A stretch of DNA of 64,000 nucleotides, from positions 1 through 64,000 of the forward strand of contig CAWGTZ010000024.1 of NCBI GenBank assembly GCA_963825555.1, read 5' to 3'. Under the pieces are notes generated by a model that saw only the letters and a list, made by a program, of their open reading frames with translations, was not told the DNA's origin and searched no databases. This DNA is from JAGVSR01 sp963825555. Lineage in GTDB: Bacteria > Pseudomonadota > Alphaproteobacteria > Rhizobiales > Hyphomicrobiaceae. Made by a program: the position numbers and the translations under genes. Positions 1-8,625 of this stretch are shown piece after piece. Each line of letters starts with the position of its first letter. Position 1 is the stretch's first letter.

Positions 1-39
1 GACTGGGGGTCGGAGGTTCAAATCCTCTCGCTCCGACCA
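1..39 (+). tRNA. tRNA 3' end (partial, possibly tRNA-Pro)
   Basis: The first 39 bases fold as the 3' part of a tRNA that begins off the left edge. The T arm is at 12-28 with a TTCAAAT loop. The 3' acceptor strand is at 29-35, the discriminator A is at 36 and CCA is encoded at 37-39. Bases 2-6 would be the 3' side of the anticodon stem and 7-11 the variable loop. The anticodon is not present, so the isoacceptor cannot be read. A first pair C1:G72 with discriminator A73 fits bacterial tRNA-Pro best, but that is inference. Confidence 0.8.
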
Positions 40-99
40 TTTTCTCCCCAATAGCAGAGTAGCGCGGGTGGGCGGACGGCGTAGCCCGCAGGCCATGGG

Positions 100-636
100 T
101 CACATCATGCAGCCCATGCCGGTCAGGATTTCGTCGGCCTTGGACTTCTGCTCCGCGCTGAGATCTCCGTAGAGCTTTTCAAGCGCAGGCTTCACATCCT
201 TGAGCGCTGCTATACGGCTCTCCATGGCCGCGATCCGCGCATCGAGCCGCTCGACTGGGGTCTTGGCGGCATGCATCGCCTGCATGGTCTTGTGCATGCC
301 CTGCATGCTTTCGAGGTTCTTCTTGGTGGCTGCGGCATAGGCGTCCCAGACGGCCTTCTGGTCGTCGGTAATCGCAAGCTCCGCCTTAAGAAAGGCCAGC
401 CGTCCCTCGACGAAGCCCCCCATGCCGCCGTGGCCGCCCATCATGGAGCAACCGCCCATCATGCCGCCGTGCATGCGCCGGCCTGCGTGCTTGCCCCCCA
501 TCATGCCCATTCCATCGCCCATCATTCCCGAATGCGACCCTTGACCAGAATTTGAGCCCTGATCCTGTGCCGAGGCGGGCGTTGCCAGCAGGAGGGCTGT
601 GGCGAGCGAAGCGACAGTGATCGACAAAGACTTCAT
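100..636 (-). CDS. Spy/CpxP-like periplasmic LTXXQ-motif protein, Met/Gly/His-rich
   Basis: Predicted periplasmic protein of 178 residues. The ATG at 636 is chosen because a GGAG lies 9 bases upstream and a clear signal peptide follows (residues 1-24, ending ASAQ); the open frame extends further upstream without signal character. Residues 36-73 are a low-complexity Met/Gly/His/Cys stretch that could bind soft metals. The helical half has two LTXXQ-like motifs, ITDDQ near 89-93 and LSAEQ near 159-163, as in the Spy/CpxP stress chaperone family. Spy-like proteins buffer misfolded periplasmic proteins or metal stress; which one applies here cannot be read. It stands alone and is divergent from the DUF1499 gene. 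Confidence 0.7.
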   Translation of the reverse strand: MKSLSITVASLATALLLATPASAQDQGSNSGQGSHSGMMGDGMGMMGGKHAGRRMHGGMMGGCSMMGGHGGMGGFVEGRLAFLKAELAITDDQKAVWDAYAAATKKNLESMQGMHKTMQAMHAAKTPVERLDARIAAMESRIAALKDVKPALEKLYGDLSAEQKSKADEILTGMGCMM

Positions 637-1026
637 GGCTGCAAACTCCATCTGATCTGGCCACGGTAAAAAGGCTCCCCGGCGCGTTCCGGAGCGGCGA
701 AGAGGAATAGTGGCCTGTGAAGCGAATGGGCTTCCGGATCTCGATGTCGGCTCGGGCCGCAGAGCGGTCGGAGTATTCACGACGTAGGGAACGACCGGAA
801 AGCAGAGCTTTAATTATCAACCTGATGTCGGCCTAAAGCAAGCAAGGTGCAAGCGCCAGCGCACCGAGGACGCCAGGCCGCGGCGCGGCTGGCCATGCCG
901 GTTTCGTTGGCGATCCGGCGTCGGTGATTGTCTCTCGTACCGTCCAGATCCCGGACAGTCGGCGGCAAGAGTGCCCTACTTGACCCGATGCCGACGCGTG
1001 CCATTCTGTGGGGCTGGAACAGCCTC
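637..1026. other. Divergent intergenic region
   Basis: About 390 bases between the leftward Spy-like gene and the rightward DUF1499 gene. It should hold promoters for both. An AT-rich patch near 810-835 stands out from the GC-rich surroundings. I see no convincing RNA gene, repeat or small coding frame here. Confidence 0.4.
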
Positions 1027-1474
1027 ATGACACGCAGCCTGATTTTTCTCGGCCTCGCCGCCGCTGTCGTCTCCGGTCTCGCCGTGACGATGCGAATGAT
1101 CCCCATGCCGGCCAAGGTCTGGCATGTGGACCCCGCTGACGTGACGCCGCCCTCGACACCCAACTACGTTCTCATGCGGGGTGAGGGCGCTCGCATTCGG
1201 AAGGGGAACGTTGCCGACGTATCGACCATGATCGACCGCACAGGCCCGGAGCGAAGGCGCGCAACTCATCGGCGGGAGTGTGGAAAAGGGTCATATGACG
1301 TATGTCGCGCGGACCCGCATCATGGGGTTCCCCGACGCGGTCTCGATCAAGATCACTCCCGCGGGGGAAGGCCAGGTCCGGATCGAAGTCTTCTCGCGTT
1401 CACGCTTCGGCTATTCCGATATGGGCGTGAACAATGCTCGTGTGGCTCGCTGGCTCGAGCGGCTGAGCCCGTAA
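1027..1474 (+). CDS. DUF1499 family protein, frameshifted in this sequence
   Basis: Two frames together make one DUF1499 protein of about 148 residues. The N-terminal half starts at ATG 1027 with a membrane or signal helix, then MIPMPAKVWHVDP. The C-terminal half is one frame on: SEGAQLIGGSVEKGHMTYV, then a TRIMGFPD motif and a GYSDMGVNNARV end, all typical of the family. The second frame has a stop at 1229-1231, so the break lies between about 1232 and 1260. The CCC at 1245-1247 is the likeliest place, and dropping one base there restores the frame. Total length is 3n+1. Function of the family is unknown. I read this as one gene with a sequence insertion, but true decay is possible. Confidence 0.65.
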
Positions 1475-1680
1475 ACCCGGCCATCACAGTGATGCAGACG
1501 GAAATTGAAGGCGAAGGGGGAATCAAAGCGAATCTCCTCCACGGACTGCGTACGGGGGTGGGGATAGTGGCCGATCGCCAACGCTGCCCGACCTTTTAAC
1601 CATGTGAACTGCGGCAGGATGGTCCCGGCCGGCGACTCAAACCATCATGGCTAAAGGTGCCGGCTGTGCGAGGGGATCCC

Positions 1681-2193
1681 ATGCGATACTACGCGAAAGT
1701 CGTCAGGCTGCGTCTTGAAGTGGCCTATGTCGAGGTCGAGGGCGACGACATCAAGACAGGCGAGCAAGCCGCCGATCTGGTGCTGGATCAGTCGATTGCG
1801 GACGAGCTTGATTGGCGTCTGCTTCCCTTCGACAACGACGCCTATGCGCCCCATGTCGAACTTCTGGTTTCGGATCAGCAACTCTCCGATAGCGAAGTTA
1901 CGCCGGAACTGATCCGCCGTTGGATGCGGACATCCGAGGCCTCGCAACAAGATCGCTACCTCATTCTTCATGCCGACACGGAAACAGGGGAGGCCCGGAC
2001 CATCCTGCAACCGTGGCTATCGGAAGCCGCCGGGCTGACGCTGGCGGATCTGTGCGGCGAATGGATGGATGATCTGGCGGACCTGAGTGAATTGGCCGTT
2101 CAGCCACCTCAGCCGAAGCCCAGCTCGGCCACGATCATACCCTTCCCGCCGCGGCGTCCGGCCGGAGGGAACAGCGGGCCTTCGCTGTCCTAG
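1681..2193 (+). CDS. Hypothetical protein
   Basis: 170-residue soluble acidic protein that I do not recognise. The ATG at 1681 follows a GAGGGG Shine-Dalgarno about 5 bases upstream, which makes it better than the longer GTG-initiated frame. The body is rich in Asp, Glu and Leu with predicted helices and strands. The tail, from about residue 142, is Pro-rich and basic. There is no signal peptide or membrane segment. It is convergent with the aldehyde oxidoreductase cluster, 68 bases from the end of that cluster, and has no evident functional link to it. Confidence 0.6.
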   Translation: MRYYAKVVRLRLEVAYVEVEGDDIKTGEQAADLVLDQSIADELDWRLLPFDNDAYAPHVELLVSDQQLSDSEVTPELIRRWMRTSEASQQDRYLILHADTETGEARTILQPWLSEAAGLTLADLCGEWMDDLADLSELAVQPPQPKPSSATIIPFPPRRPAGGNSGPSLS

Positions 2194-2261
2194 TACTGGC
2201 AGATTTTTGGCGTTTTGCACGAGGCCACAGCAGGCTTCCGATGATGGCGCCTGCTATGCCT

Positions 2262-2564
2262 TCAGCCTCCGCCGCGCTGGAATGCGAGATCGAAGCGGGG
2301 CAGGAACGCGGCGCGATCGGCTGGTGAGGTGCTGTCGAAGCGGAGCGTCACGCGGGCACGGGGAAGTGCCAGGAGAGAGCCGAGCGTGACCGCGGGAAGC
2401 GGCACGTACGTGATGGTAACGGTGCCAGTTCCACAGGCGAGTTCATGCGTGGTGGCGGGTGCCCGCGTGGCATCGAGAACGGCCATGCTGCGGTGGAATT
2501 CATCGGCGCTCGCCGACATCGTCTTTTCGATGACAACGGGATCGGAAGGCGGAGAGTGCGTCAT
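2262..2564 (-). CDS. Unknown 100-residue protein coupled to the MoaD-like gene
   Basis: Last gene of the aor cluster. Its ATG (2564-2562) overlaps the TGA of the MoaD-like gene as ATGA, so the two are translationally coupled. The 100-residue product has no signal peptide, membrane helix or Cys pair. It begins THSPPSDPVVIEK and ends FDLAFQRGGG; the run of three C-terminal glycines is notable beside a MoaD/ThiS-type neighbour. I do not recognise the family. From context it may help mature or load the tungsten cofactor, or be an accessory of the oxidoreductase, but nothing in its sequence proves this. Aldehyde oxidoreductase operons in other bacteria are known to carry small extra genes downstream of the structural genes. 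Confidence 0.6.
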   Translation of the reverse strand: MTHSPPSDPVVIEKTMSASADEFHRSMAVLDATRAPATTHELACGTGTVTITYVPLPAVTLGSLLALPRARVTLRFDSTSPADRAAFLPRFDLAFQRGGG

Positions 2565-2812
2565 CCGCCCGCAACCGGAGGCCACACGGCAAGTGCGTCG
2601 CCGGGCTTCAACTGCGTCGACGTGCGCGTTGCGAGCGGCTGGAACACGCCGTTGAGCAGCACGAGATGGCAGGACTGCGGCGGCACGTTGTGACTGTCGA
2701 GAAGCGCGCGAATAGTCGTTCCTTCGGGCACCTCGAGGTCGATCATGTTGCGCTGAGCACCCTCTGGAAGGAAGGCGCCGAGCGACGCATAGAGCTTCAG
2801 CGTGACTTTCAT
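2561..2812 (-). CDS. MoaD/ThiS-family sulfur carrier in the aor cluster
   Basis: 83-residue ubiquitin-fold protein. It starts MKVTLKLYASLGAFLP, the usual first strand and helix of MoaD/ThiS, and ends PPVAGG. The terminal Gly-Gly is the site that is adenylated and thiocarboxylated in this family. MoaD donates sulfur to make molybdopterin dithiolene. A dedicated copy next to a tungsten aldehyde oxidoreductase suggests cofactor supply for that enzyme. It lies 76 bases after aorC and is coupled by ATGA overlap to the unknown gene behind it. No moaE, moaC or moeB is in the window, so it must work with partners encoded elsewhere. Confidence 0.8.
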   Translation of the reverse strand: MKVTLKLYASLGAFLPEGAQRNMIDLEVPEGTTIRALLDSHNVPPQSCHLVLLNGVFQPLATRTSTQLKPGDALAVWPPVAGG

Positions 2813-2888
2813 GGGCGCGAGGCCGTCTCATTCGAGGTTGCTGGGATCAGCGCGGCCGGGAGTGCCGCGCCCTTTCCCCGATATGGCC

Positions 2889-4200
2889 TCAAGCGGCAGC
2901 CTTGGCAACGGGCGGGTTCACGTGCGGCCCCGTGGGACCGCCGATCGGGGCCCCCTGAGCGACGGCAATATAGGCTTCGCGCAGACGTTCGGGGCTTTCC
3001 ATCAGTTTGTCCTTCCACTCCCCGAGGCGGAAGCCGGTCTGGATAAGGCCACGCAGCATGCCGACGTGGTCGGTCAGGCCGACGCATTGGGCGCCGATCA
3101 TGCCGGTCGCCCTCGAAGTTGAGCTTCAGGTACTTGAAGTTCGCCTCGTCCACGAGCTTCACCGTCTGCCCTTCGGGCTTGCCCTGCCAGAGGCCAAACG
3201 AGGAGGAGATGAGGCCCATCGTGTCGAGCACGTTCATGTTGAGCGAGCCGCGATGGGGCGTCCTGGCGCCAGCCATATTGAGGCCGGCGAGACGCCCGTG
3301 CTCAACCGCGACTGGCTGAATGGCCAGCATCTCCGGTTTGCCGGTCGAGAGGTCGACCGCCTCGCAGCAGTCGCCCGCCGCGTAGACGTCCGGGCCGGAG
3401 GTTTCCAGATAGTGGTTCACTTGGATGCCCCAGTTCACCTTGACCCCGGAGCCGACGAGGAAGCCGGTGTTTGAGCGCACGCCTGCTGCGAGCACGACGA
3501 GACGAGCAGGGATGGCCTGGCCATTGGAGAGATCCACCGAAAGGGTCGGCCCGCCGTTGGTGCCGGTCTGCCGGATGGAATTGACCTTCGTTCCGGTGAA
3601 GACCTTGACGCCCTTCTCCTGACACCAGCGACCGAGCATGCCGCCCGCTGTATCGTCCATCATGCGCGCGACCATGCGCGGCGCGATCTCGACCACCGTC
3701 AGGTCGCAGCCGCGCTGATAGAGAGCCTCCAGCACGATCGAGCCGATGAAGCCCGCGCCGACGAGCACGACGGGGGCACCCTTGTCGGCACGCTTGAGGA
3801 TCTCGCGAGCGTCGGCCAGCGTCCAGCAGTTGACGACGCCGTCGAGGTTCGAGCCCGACATCTTGGGGATGACCGGCGAGGCACCGGTCGCGATCAGCAG
3901 ACGATCGTAGGTGATCGGGTCGGCGCCAGAGATGAAGAGCTGCTTCTTGGCCGGATCGAGACCACCCGCGCGGCCTGTCCGGTATTCGATGCAGAGGCTG
4001 TCGTAGTGATCGTCCTTCTGGCGCAGATATGTGCCGCGCTCCTCGATGTTGCCGTGCAGGAGGTAGGGAATCGCCATGCGGGAGTAGGGCGGCTCCGGCT
4101 CGCCGCCGATGAGCGTGATGCGGCCGCTCCGGTCTTGTGAGCGGATGGTCTCTGCCGCCGTCACGCCGGCCGGACCGGCCCCGAGGATCACGTAATGCAT
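2889..4200 (-). CDS. aorC: AorC-type FAD/NAD(P) oxidoreductase of the aor cluster, frameshifted in this sequence
   Basis: Pyridine-nucleotide-disulfide-type flavoprotein of about 437 residues. The ATG at 4200 follows a GGAGAGG Shine-Dalgarno. An FAD-binding GAGPAG is near residues 7-12, an NAD-binding VLVGAGFIG sits mid-protein, and the second FAD motif VYAAGDCCEAVD follows. The frame breaks at about 3102-3107 after NFEGDR. The C-terminal 70 residues (IGAQCVGLTDHVGMLRG onward, to TGA at 2889) continue one frame over, and the total is 3n+1, so one inserted base explains it. In the Aromatoleum-type enzyme the FAD subunit passes electrons between the ferredoxin subunit and NAD, and the same role is inferred here. 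Confidence 0.8.
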
Positions 4201-4318
4201 GAGGAAAGCCTCTCCGATGGCGAGGACCGGTATCACGTACAGAAGCGACGCGAAGAACTGAGTGCGCATCGAGCGATCCGATCGCCTGCCCTTTGCTTCC
4301 CACTCTTCACGCCCCGTT

Positions 4319-6168
4319 TCACAGAGACAGGCGCGACAGCGTCTCGTTGGTCGGCACGCCTTCCTGTGTCCAGCCACGCAGCTGGTAGTATTCGGGCAGC
4401 ATCTTCGCCAGACCGTTGACGAGGCCCTTTGCGGGGCCCGCCTCGGCCGGCTCGTTGACGAGACGCGGCGGCAGGTTGTCGTCCTTGGCAGTGAAGCCGG
4501 CGCGGTTGTTGAAGACGCGCTCCATGTTCCATATGCGCTCGCCGACCTCCAGCATGTATTCGGGCGTCCAGTTGCCGTCGCAGGCGGCGTCGACCTGAGG
4601 GGCGATGTCGTTGAGCGTCCAGGCGAAGGTGGTGAACACGCACAGGCCGGTGGAGTCGACAGCGGCGGTCGCGTCCTGGAAGGCCTTGACGAGGGCGGGC
4701 TTGCCGTCGGTCGTCAGCGGATCGGTCTTCTCGGGGATGCCGAGGATCTCGGACGATACCGTGTAGGATCGCAGGTGGCAGGCGCCGCGGTTCGACGTGG
4801 CGTAGGTGAGGCCCATGCCCTGGATGCCGCGCGAGTCGTAGGCAGGGAACTCCTGGCCCTTGACCGACATCGAAAGATCCGGACGGCCGTACTTCGTGCA
4901 CAGGCGTAGCGAGCCAAGACCCAGTTCCTTGCCGAAGCCCTCGCGCAGTGCCCGTCAGTTCGACGCACTTCGCCAGCGCTTCCGCCGACCCGAACTTCAG
5001 CTCGATGCCGCCGGTCTGCTCCTTGGTCAGGAGGCCGAGCTCGTAGAGCTCCATCGCCGCCGAGACCGTGGCGCCGAACGAAATCGGGTCCATGCCCTGC
5101 TCGTTGCAGATGAAGTTCACGTAGGTCAGCGTTTCCAGATCGTCGACGCCGGTGTTGGAGCCGAGCGCCCAGGCCGCCTCGTACTCGAGGCCGCCGGACG
5201 CATGCCAGTACTGCGGCTTGTTCTGGATGGTGAAGTGCTTCTCGTCGATCTTCGAGATGCGCCCGCAGGCGATCGTGCACCCAAAGCAGGCCTGGTTGGT
5301 GAGCAGGTTCGGCTGACCGTCGGACTTGCGCGGCTCGGCCATGGCCTCCGCCGAGATCGCGTGTGCGCCCTCGAACTGCACCTGACGGTGGTTGCGGGTC
5401 GGCATGGCGCCGGCCTCGTTGATGACGTTCATGAGGACCTGCGTGCCGTAGGTCGGCAGACCCTGCCCGGTGACGGCGTTCTCCTGCAGCACCTTCTTGC
5501 CCGCGGCCGTCGCCTTCAGGAACTCGCGGCCGTCCTTGACCTTGACGCCGCCCGTGCCGCGCACGGCGACGGCCTTCAGGTTCTTTGAGCCCATCACGGC
5601 GCCGACGCCCGAGCGGCCGGCCGCCCGATGCAGGTCGTTCACGATGCAGGAGTAGAGCACGTGGTTCTCGCCCGACACGCCGATGGCCGAGATGTGCATC
5701 ATCGGGTCCTGGTGCTTGGTCTTTGATCCACTCGTCCGTGTGCCAGACGCTGGTGCCCCAGATATCGGAGGCGTCGTGGATCTCGCACTTGTCATCGAAG
5801 ACCGTGACATAGACCGGCTTGGGAGACTTGCCCTCGAAGATGATCATGTCCCAGCCGGCGAACTTCAGTTCGGCACCGAAGTAGCCGCCGGAGTTCGAGC
5901 AGGCGATCGCGTTCGTCAGCGCACCCTTGGTGATGACCGAGTAGCGCCCGCCGGTGGAGGCGGCGGTGCCCGTGAGCGGACCGGTCGCCATGATCATCTT
6001 ATTGTCGGGCCCCAGCGGATCCACCTTGGGATCCACCTCCTCGACGAAGTACTTGGTCGCCAGTCCGCGCTGGCCCAGGTACTTTTCAGCCCACTCCATG
6101 TTGAGGGGCTCGCTCTTGATGGTCCCGTTGGTGAGGTTCACCCGCAGGATTTTCCGTGCCCAACCCAT
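4319..6168 (-). CDS. aorB: Tungsten aldehyde ferredoxin oxidoreductase catalytic subunit, two frame breaks in this sequence
   Basis: Three consecutive frames join into one AOR of about 616 residues, the normal family length. The ATG at 6168 follows GGGAGAG. The N-terminal pterin-binding domain has TGGRYSVITKG and GGYFGAELKFAGWD. The cluster ligands are CFGCTIAC (Cys-x2-Cys-x3-Cys), and the likely fourth Cys is in STGLCVF. Break 1 is at about 5722-5724 in an AAA run on the coding strand; removing one A gives EWIKTKHQDPMMHIS. Break 2 is at about 4946-4950; removing one base gives REGFGKELGLGSLRLC. The length 3n+2 equals two insertions. The enzyme interconverts aldehydes and carboxylates with a tungsten bis-pterin cofactor. 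Domains and length are otherwise complete, so the gene is probably functional in the organism. Confidence 0.85.
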
Positions 6169-6274
6169 TGGTCTCTCCCTTTGGCCGTGCGCGCCGTCAG
6201 TGGGCGCGTCATCCGTTCATTCCGATCGAAGTTGCGCGGTGCTCGCCCGGTGGCCTTTGACCGCCGCGCAAAAC

Positions 6275-6781
6275 TCAGTGCTTGGCGACAGGCGCCTTGG
6301 CGCCCGGTGCCGACGGCGAGCCCTGGACGGCCTGGGCGGCCCAAACCTTCATCTTGTCGAAGCCGGTCTGCTCGATGTCCTGGTAGGTGATCGCCGCCGT
6401 GGGGCAGGCGTCCGCGCAGGCGGGATTGCCCTGGCACAGGTCGCATTTGATGACCTTGCCTGTCGACGCGTTGTAATTGATCGTGCCGAAGGGGCAGGCA
6501 ATCGTGCAGACTTTGCAGCCGACGCACAGGTTCTCGTGCACCACCTTCACGAGCGAAAGCGGATCGGTTGTGATCGCGTTTACCGGGCAGGCCTGCTGGC
6601 ACCATGCCTCCGCGCACTGGGTGCACGTGTAGGGGACCATCTTGCCTTCCTCGTGGAAGTCGAAGACGCGGATACGAGACTTGGCGACATTGAACTCGCC
6701 TTCGTTCTCGTAGCTGCAAGCCATTTCACATTGCTTGCACCCGGTGCACTTGCCGGGATCGATGACCAGCGCCTTCAGCAT
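6275..6781 (-). CDS. aorA: AorA-type ferredoxin subunit with four [4Fe-4S] clusters
   Basis: 168-residue polyferredoxin with sixteen Cys in four groups: CTGCKQCEMAC, CTQC followed by CQQAC, CVGCKVCTIAC and CDLC followed by CADAC. This is the DMSO-reductase-subunit-B-like fold and should hold four [4Fe-4S] clusters. The ATG at 6781 has an almost perfect AGGAGG Shine-Dalgarno. It is the first gene of the aor cluster, 106 bases before aorB. In the Aromatoleum AOR subfamily this subunit oligomerises and wires electrons between AorB and the FAD subunit; I infer the same here. The C-terminal tail is Ala/Pro-rich and not part of the fold. Confidence 0.87.
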   Translation of the reverse strand: MLKALVIDPGKCTGCKQCEMACSYENEGEFNVAKSRIRVFDFHEEGKMVPYTCTQCAEAWCQQACPVNAITTDPLSLVKVVHENLCVGCKVCTIACPFGTINYNASTGKVIKCDLCQGNPACADACPTAAITYQDIEQTGFDKMKVWAAQAVQGSPSAPGAKAPVAKH

Positions 6782-7125
6782 GATTCCTCCTGATGCTCCG
6801 GACCTCTACGGGGCCTTCCCTTAGATCGCGCAAATCGCGCAACCGCGACAACTATACTATTGTATAGATAGCTTTGCTTCCAGACTTCATGGCGTGATAA
6901 TCGGGGCAAACAAACATTTGCTACGAATGAATGCTGTATCCGATCGAATATAGATCGGCCGTTGCTTTGATCTCATCTGGAGAATTGCCCGGTTCTTACA
7001 GCCTTCAGCGCCTCCGTTCGATCTGAAGGAAGAATCTCTCAAAGCAATGTTTGACCCGATACGGCTTCAGGCGCATTCTGCAGTATGAAGACGCCTCAGC
7101 CCGCATTCGCACAACTTTGTTTGCT
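6782..7125. promoter_or_regulatory. Divergent aor/tup control region with direct and inverted repeats
   Basis: Shared upstream region of the leftward aor cluster and the rightward tupBCA importer. It is more AT-rich than its surroundings. Two features stand out. ATCGCGCAA is repeated head to tail at 6825-6833 and 6834-6842. A six-base inverted repeat CTATAC-TATT-GTATAG lies at 6852-6867. Both lie 44-86 bases upstream of aorA, where a regulator could act on either side. A metal-sensing regulator such as a TunR/ModE-type protein is a natural candidate, but no such gene is in the window. Confidence 0.5.
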
Positions 7126-7833
7126 GTGACCGAAGCCCTCCACCAGGCCTTTTTATTGATCGCGACGCTCGACCGGGATCTCATCGAGATCATCGTCCTG
7201 TCGCTGCGGGTCAGTCTCTCGGCTGTCGTCTTGGCGGCCCTGATCGGGCTGCCGCTTGGGGCGCTCCTGGCGACGCGCCGCTTCGCTGGGCGCACGTTCT
7301 TAACCATCATAGTCAATACGCTGATGGGTCTGCCGCCGGTCGTGGTGGGACTTCTCGTCTATCTTTGGCTTTCCGCCTCTGGTCCCTTGGGCGCGCTGCA
7401 GCTCCTTTACACGCCCACGGCCATGATCATCGCGCAGTTCATTCTTGTCGCGCCGATCCTGATCGCGCTGACTCGTCAGGTTGTGGCCGATCTCGATATA
7501 GAGATGGGCGAGCAACTGGCGATCCTCGGCGCAGGCCCGATGCAGCGGGCGCTGACGCTCCTCTACGAAGGAAGGGCTGCTCTTCTGACGGCGTTCTTGG
7601 CCGGGTTCGGCCGGGCGATCGCGGAGGTCGGCGCGGTCCTGATCGTGGGAGGCAACATCAATCACGTTACGCGAACCATGACGACAGCTATTGCGCTTGA
7701 GACATCCAAGGGGGAACTCGCGCTCGCGATGGCGCTGGGCCTTGTTCTCATTCTGATGGCGGGCCTCATCAATGCGGCGGCGACGGCTCTGGGCAACGCC
7801 GACAGGCCGATCCGCGCCCTGCAGGGAAAGTGA
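7126..7833 (+). CDS. tupB: Tungstate ABC transporter permease TupB
   Basis: Integral membrane permease of a TupABC-type tungstate importer. From GTG 7126 it is 235 residues, the usual size; the open frame reaches back to a TTG at 7051, and neither start has a clear ribosome site. Hydrophobic segments follow one another with the BPD-type coupling region (EQLAILGAGPMQRALTLL near the middle, and AFLAGFGRAIAEVGAVLIVG after it), the signature of ModB/CysT-like permeases. It is followed 3 bases later by tupC and then tupA. Divergence from the tungsten oxidoreductase genes supports tungstate rather than molybdate or sulfate as substrate. Confidence 0.85.
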   Translation: MTEALHQAFLLIATLDRDLIEIIVLSLRVSLSAVVLAALIGLPLGALLATRRFAGRTFLTIIVNTLMGLPPVVVGLLVYLWLSASGPLGALQLLYTPTAMIIAQFILVAPILIALTRQVVADLDIEMGEQLAILGAGPMQRALTLLYEGRAALLTAFLAGFGRAIAEVGAVLIVGGNINHVTRTMTTAIALETSKGELALAMALGLVLILMAGLINAAATALGNADRPIRALQGK

Positions 7834-7836
7834 GCG

Positions 7837-8595
7837 ATGACGGTTCGCAAACCCGCTCCCACGACGACGGACACGGGATCGGTACTTCCCATTCGAGGAG
7901 AGGGCCTCAAGGTGAGCCGCGATGGCCGGGCGCTCATCGACGGCGTGACTGTCGAGGTTGGCCGCAGCGATCGTATTATCGCTCTCATCGGCCCCAACGG
8001 CGCGGGCAAGAGCCTCCTCATCCGGATGCTGGCGGGGCTTGTTGCACCCGACGAGGGGCAAGTGATCTGGGGCGGCGGGCCGCCCCAAAGCGCCCGCATG
8101 CGCCGCATCGGTTTCGTCTTCCAGAGGCCCGTAATGATGCGCCGTTCGGCTCTCGACAACATTCTTTACGCATTGAAGCTCGCAGGTCATGCGGCTGTCG
8201 ACGCCACCGAGCGCGCCCATGCCGAGTTGGAGCAGGTGGGGCTCAGTGCGATCACCCACACGTTCGCGCGCAACCTGTCTGGGGGCGAGCAGCAACGCGT
8301 GGCGCTGGCTCGGGCGCTGGTTCTGTCACCCGAGGTGCTGTTTCTCGATGAAGCCACAACCAACCTCGATCCGGCATCGACCGCCATGATTGAGTCGCGC
8401 GTGAAGGAGGCCGCCGCAGCGGGTATGCACGTCCTACTCGTGACGCAGGATCTGGCCCAGGCCCGCCGGCTTTCAGACACCATCATCCTGATGCATCGAG
8501 GTCGTATCGTCGAAGAAGGCCCGGCGGAAGAGTTCTTCAAGATGCCAGGCACGGAAACGGGCCGCCGGTTTGTTGCGGGCGAACTGCTCGTTTAG
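7837..8595 (+). CDS. tupC: Tungstate ABC transporter ATP-binding protein TupC
   Basis: 252-residue ABC ATPase that powers the importer. Walker A GPNGAGKS, Q-loop FVFQRPVM, signature LSGGEQQR and Walker B VLFLDEAT are in the expected order, followed by the switch-region VTQDL where many ABC proteins have a His. The start ATG is 3 bases after the tupB stop, and tupA follows after 30 bases, so the three form one operon. The N-terminal extension of about 20 residues before the ABC fold is Pro/Thr-rich and probably unstructured. Confidence 0.88.
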   Translation: MTVRKPAPTTTDTGSVLPIRGEGLKVSRDGRALIDGVTVEVGRSDRIIALIGPNGAGKSLLIRMLAGLVAPDEGQVIWGGGPPQSARMRRIGFVFQRPVMMRRSALDNILYALKLAGHAAVDATERAHAELEQVGLSAITHTFARNLSGGEQQRVALARALVLSPEVLFLDEATTNLDPASTAMIESRVKEAAAAGMHVLLVTQDLAQARRLSDTIILMHRGRIVEEGPAEEFFKMPGTETGRRFVAGELLV

Positions 8596-8625
8596 CTGTT
8601 TCATGAGGCGAGGAGGGGAGGCGTT

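Noticed and set aside
928..1599. Open frame of 223 residues on the plus strand covering the DUF1499 region
   Set aside because: Only its middle up to about 1250 has family similarity; the rest is out-of-frame reading of the same gene after the shift.
5722..5724. Programmed frameshift in aorB
   Set aside because: The AAA context lacks a slippery heptamer and stimulatory structure that I can see, and AOR genes are not known to use frameshifting.
2889..6168. aor genes as true pseudogenes
   Set aside because: Only single +1 shifts, no in-frame stops or lost ligands, intact ribosome sites, and intact MoaD-like, tup and fdh neighbours.
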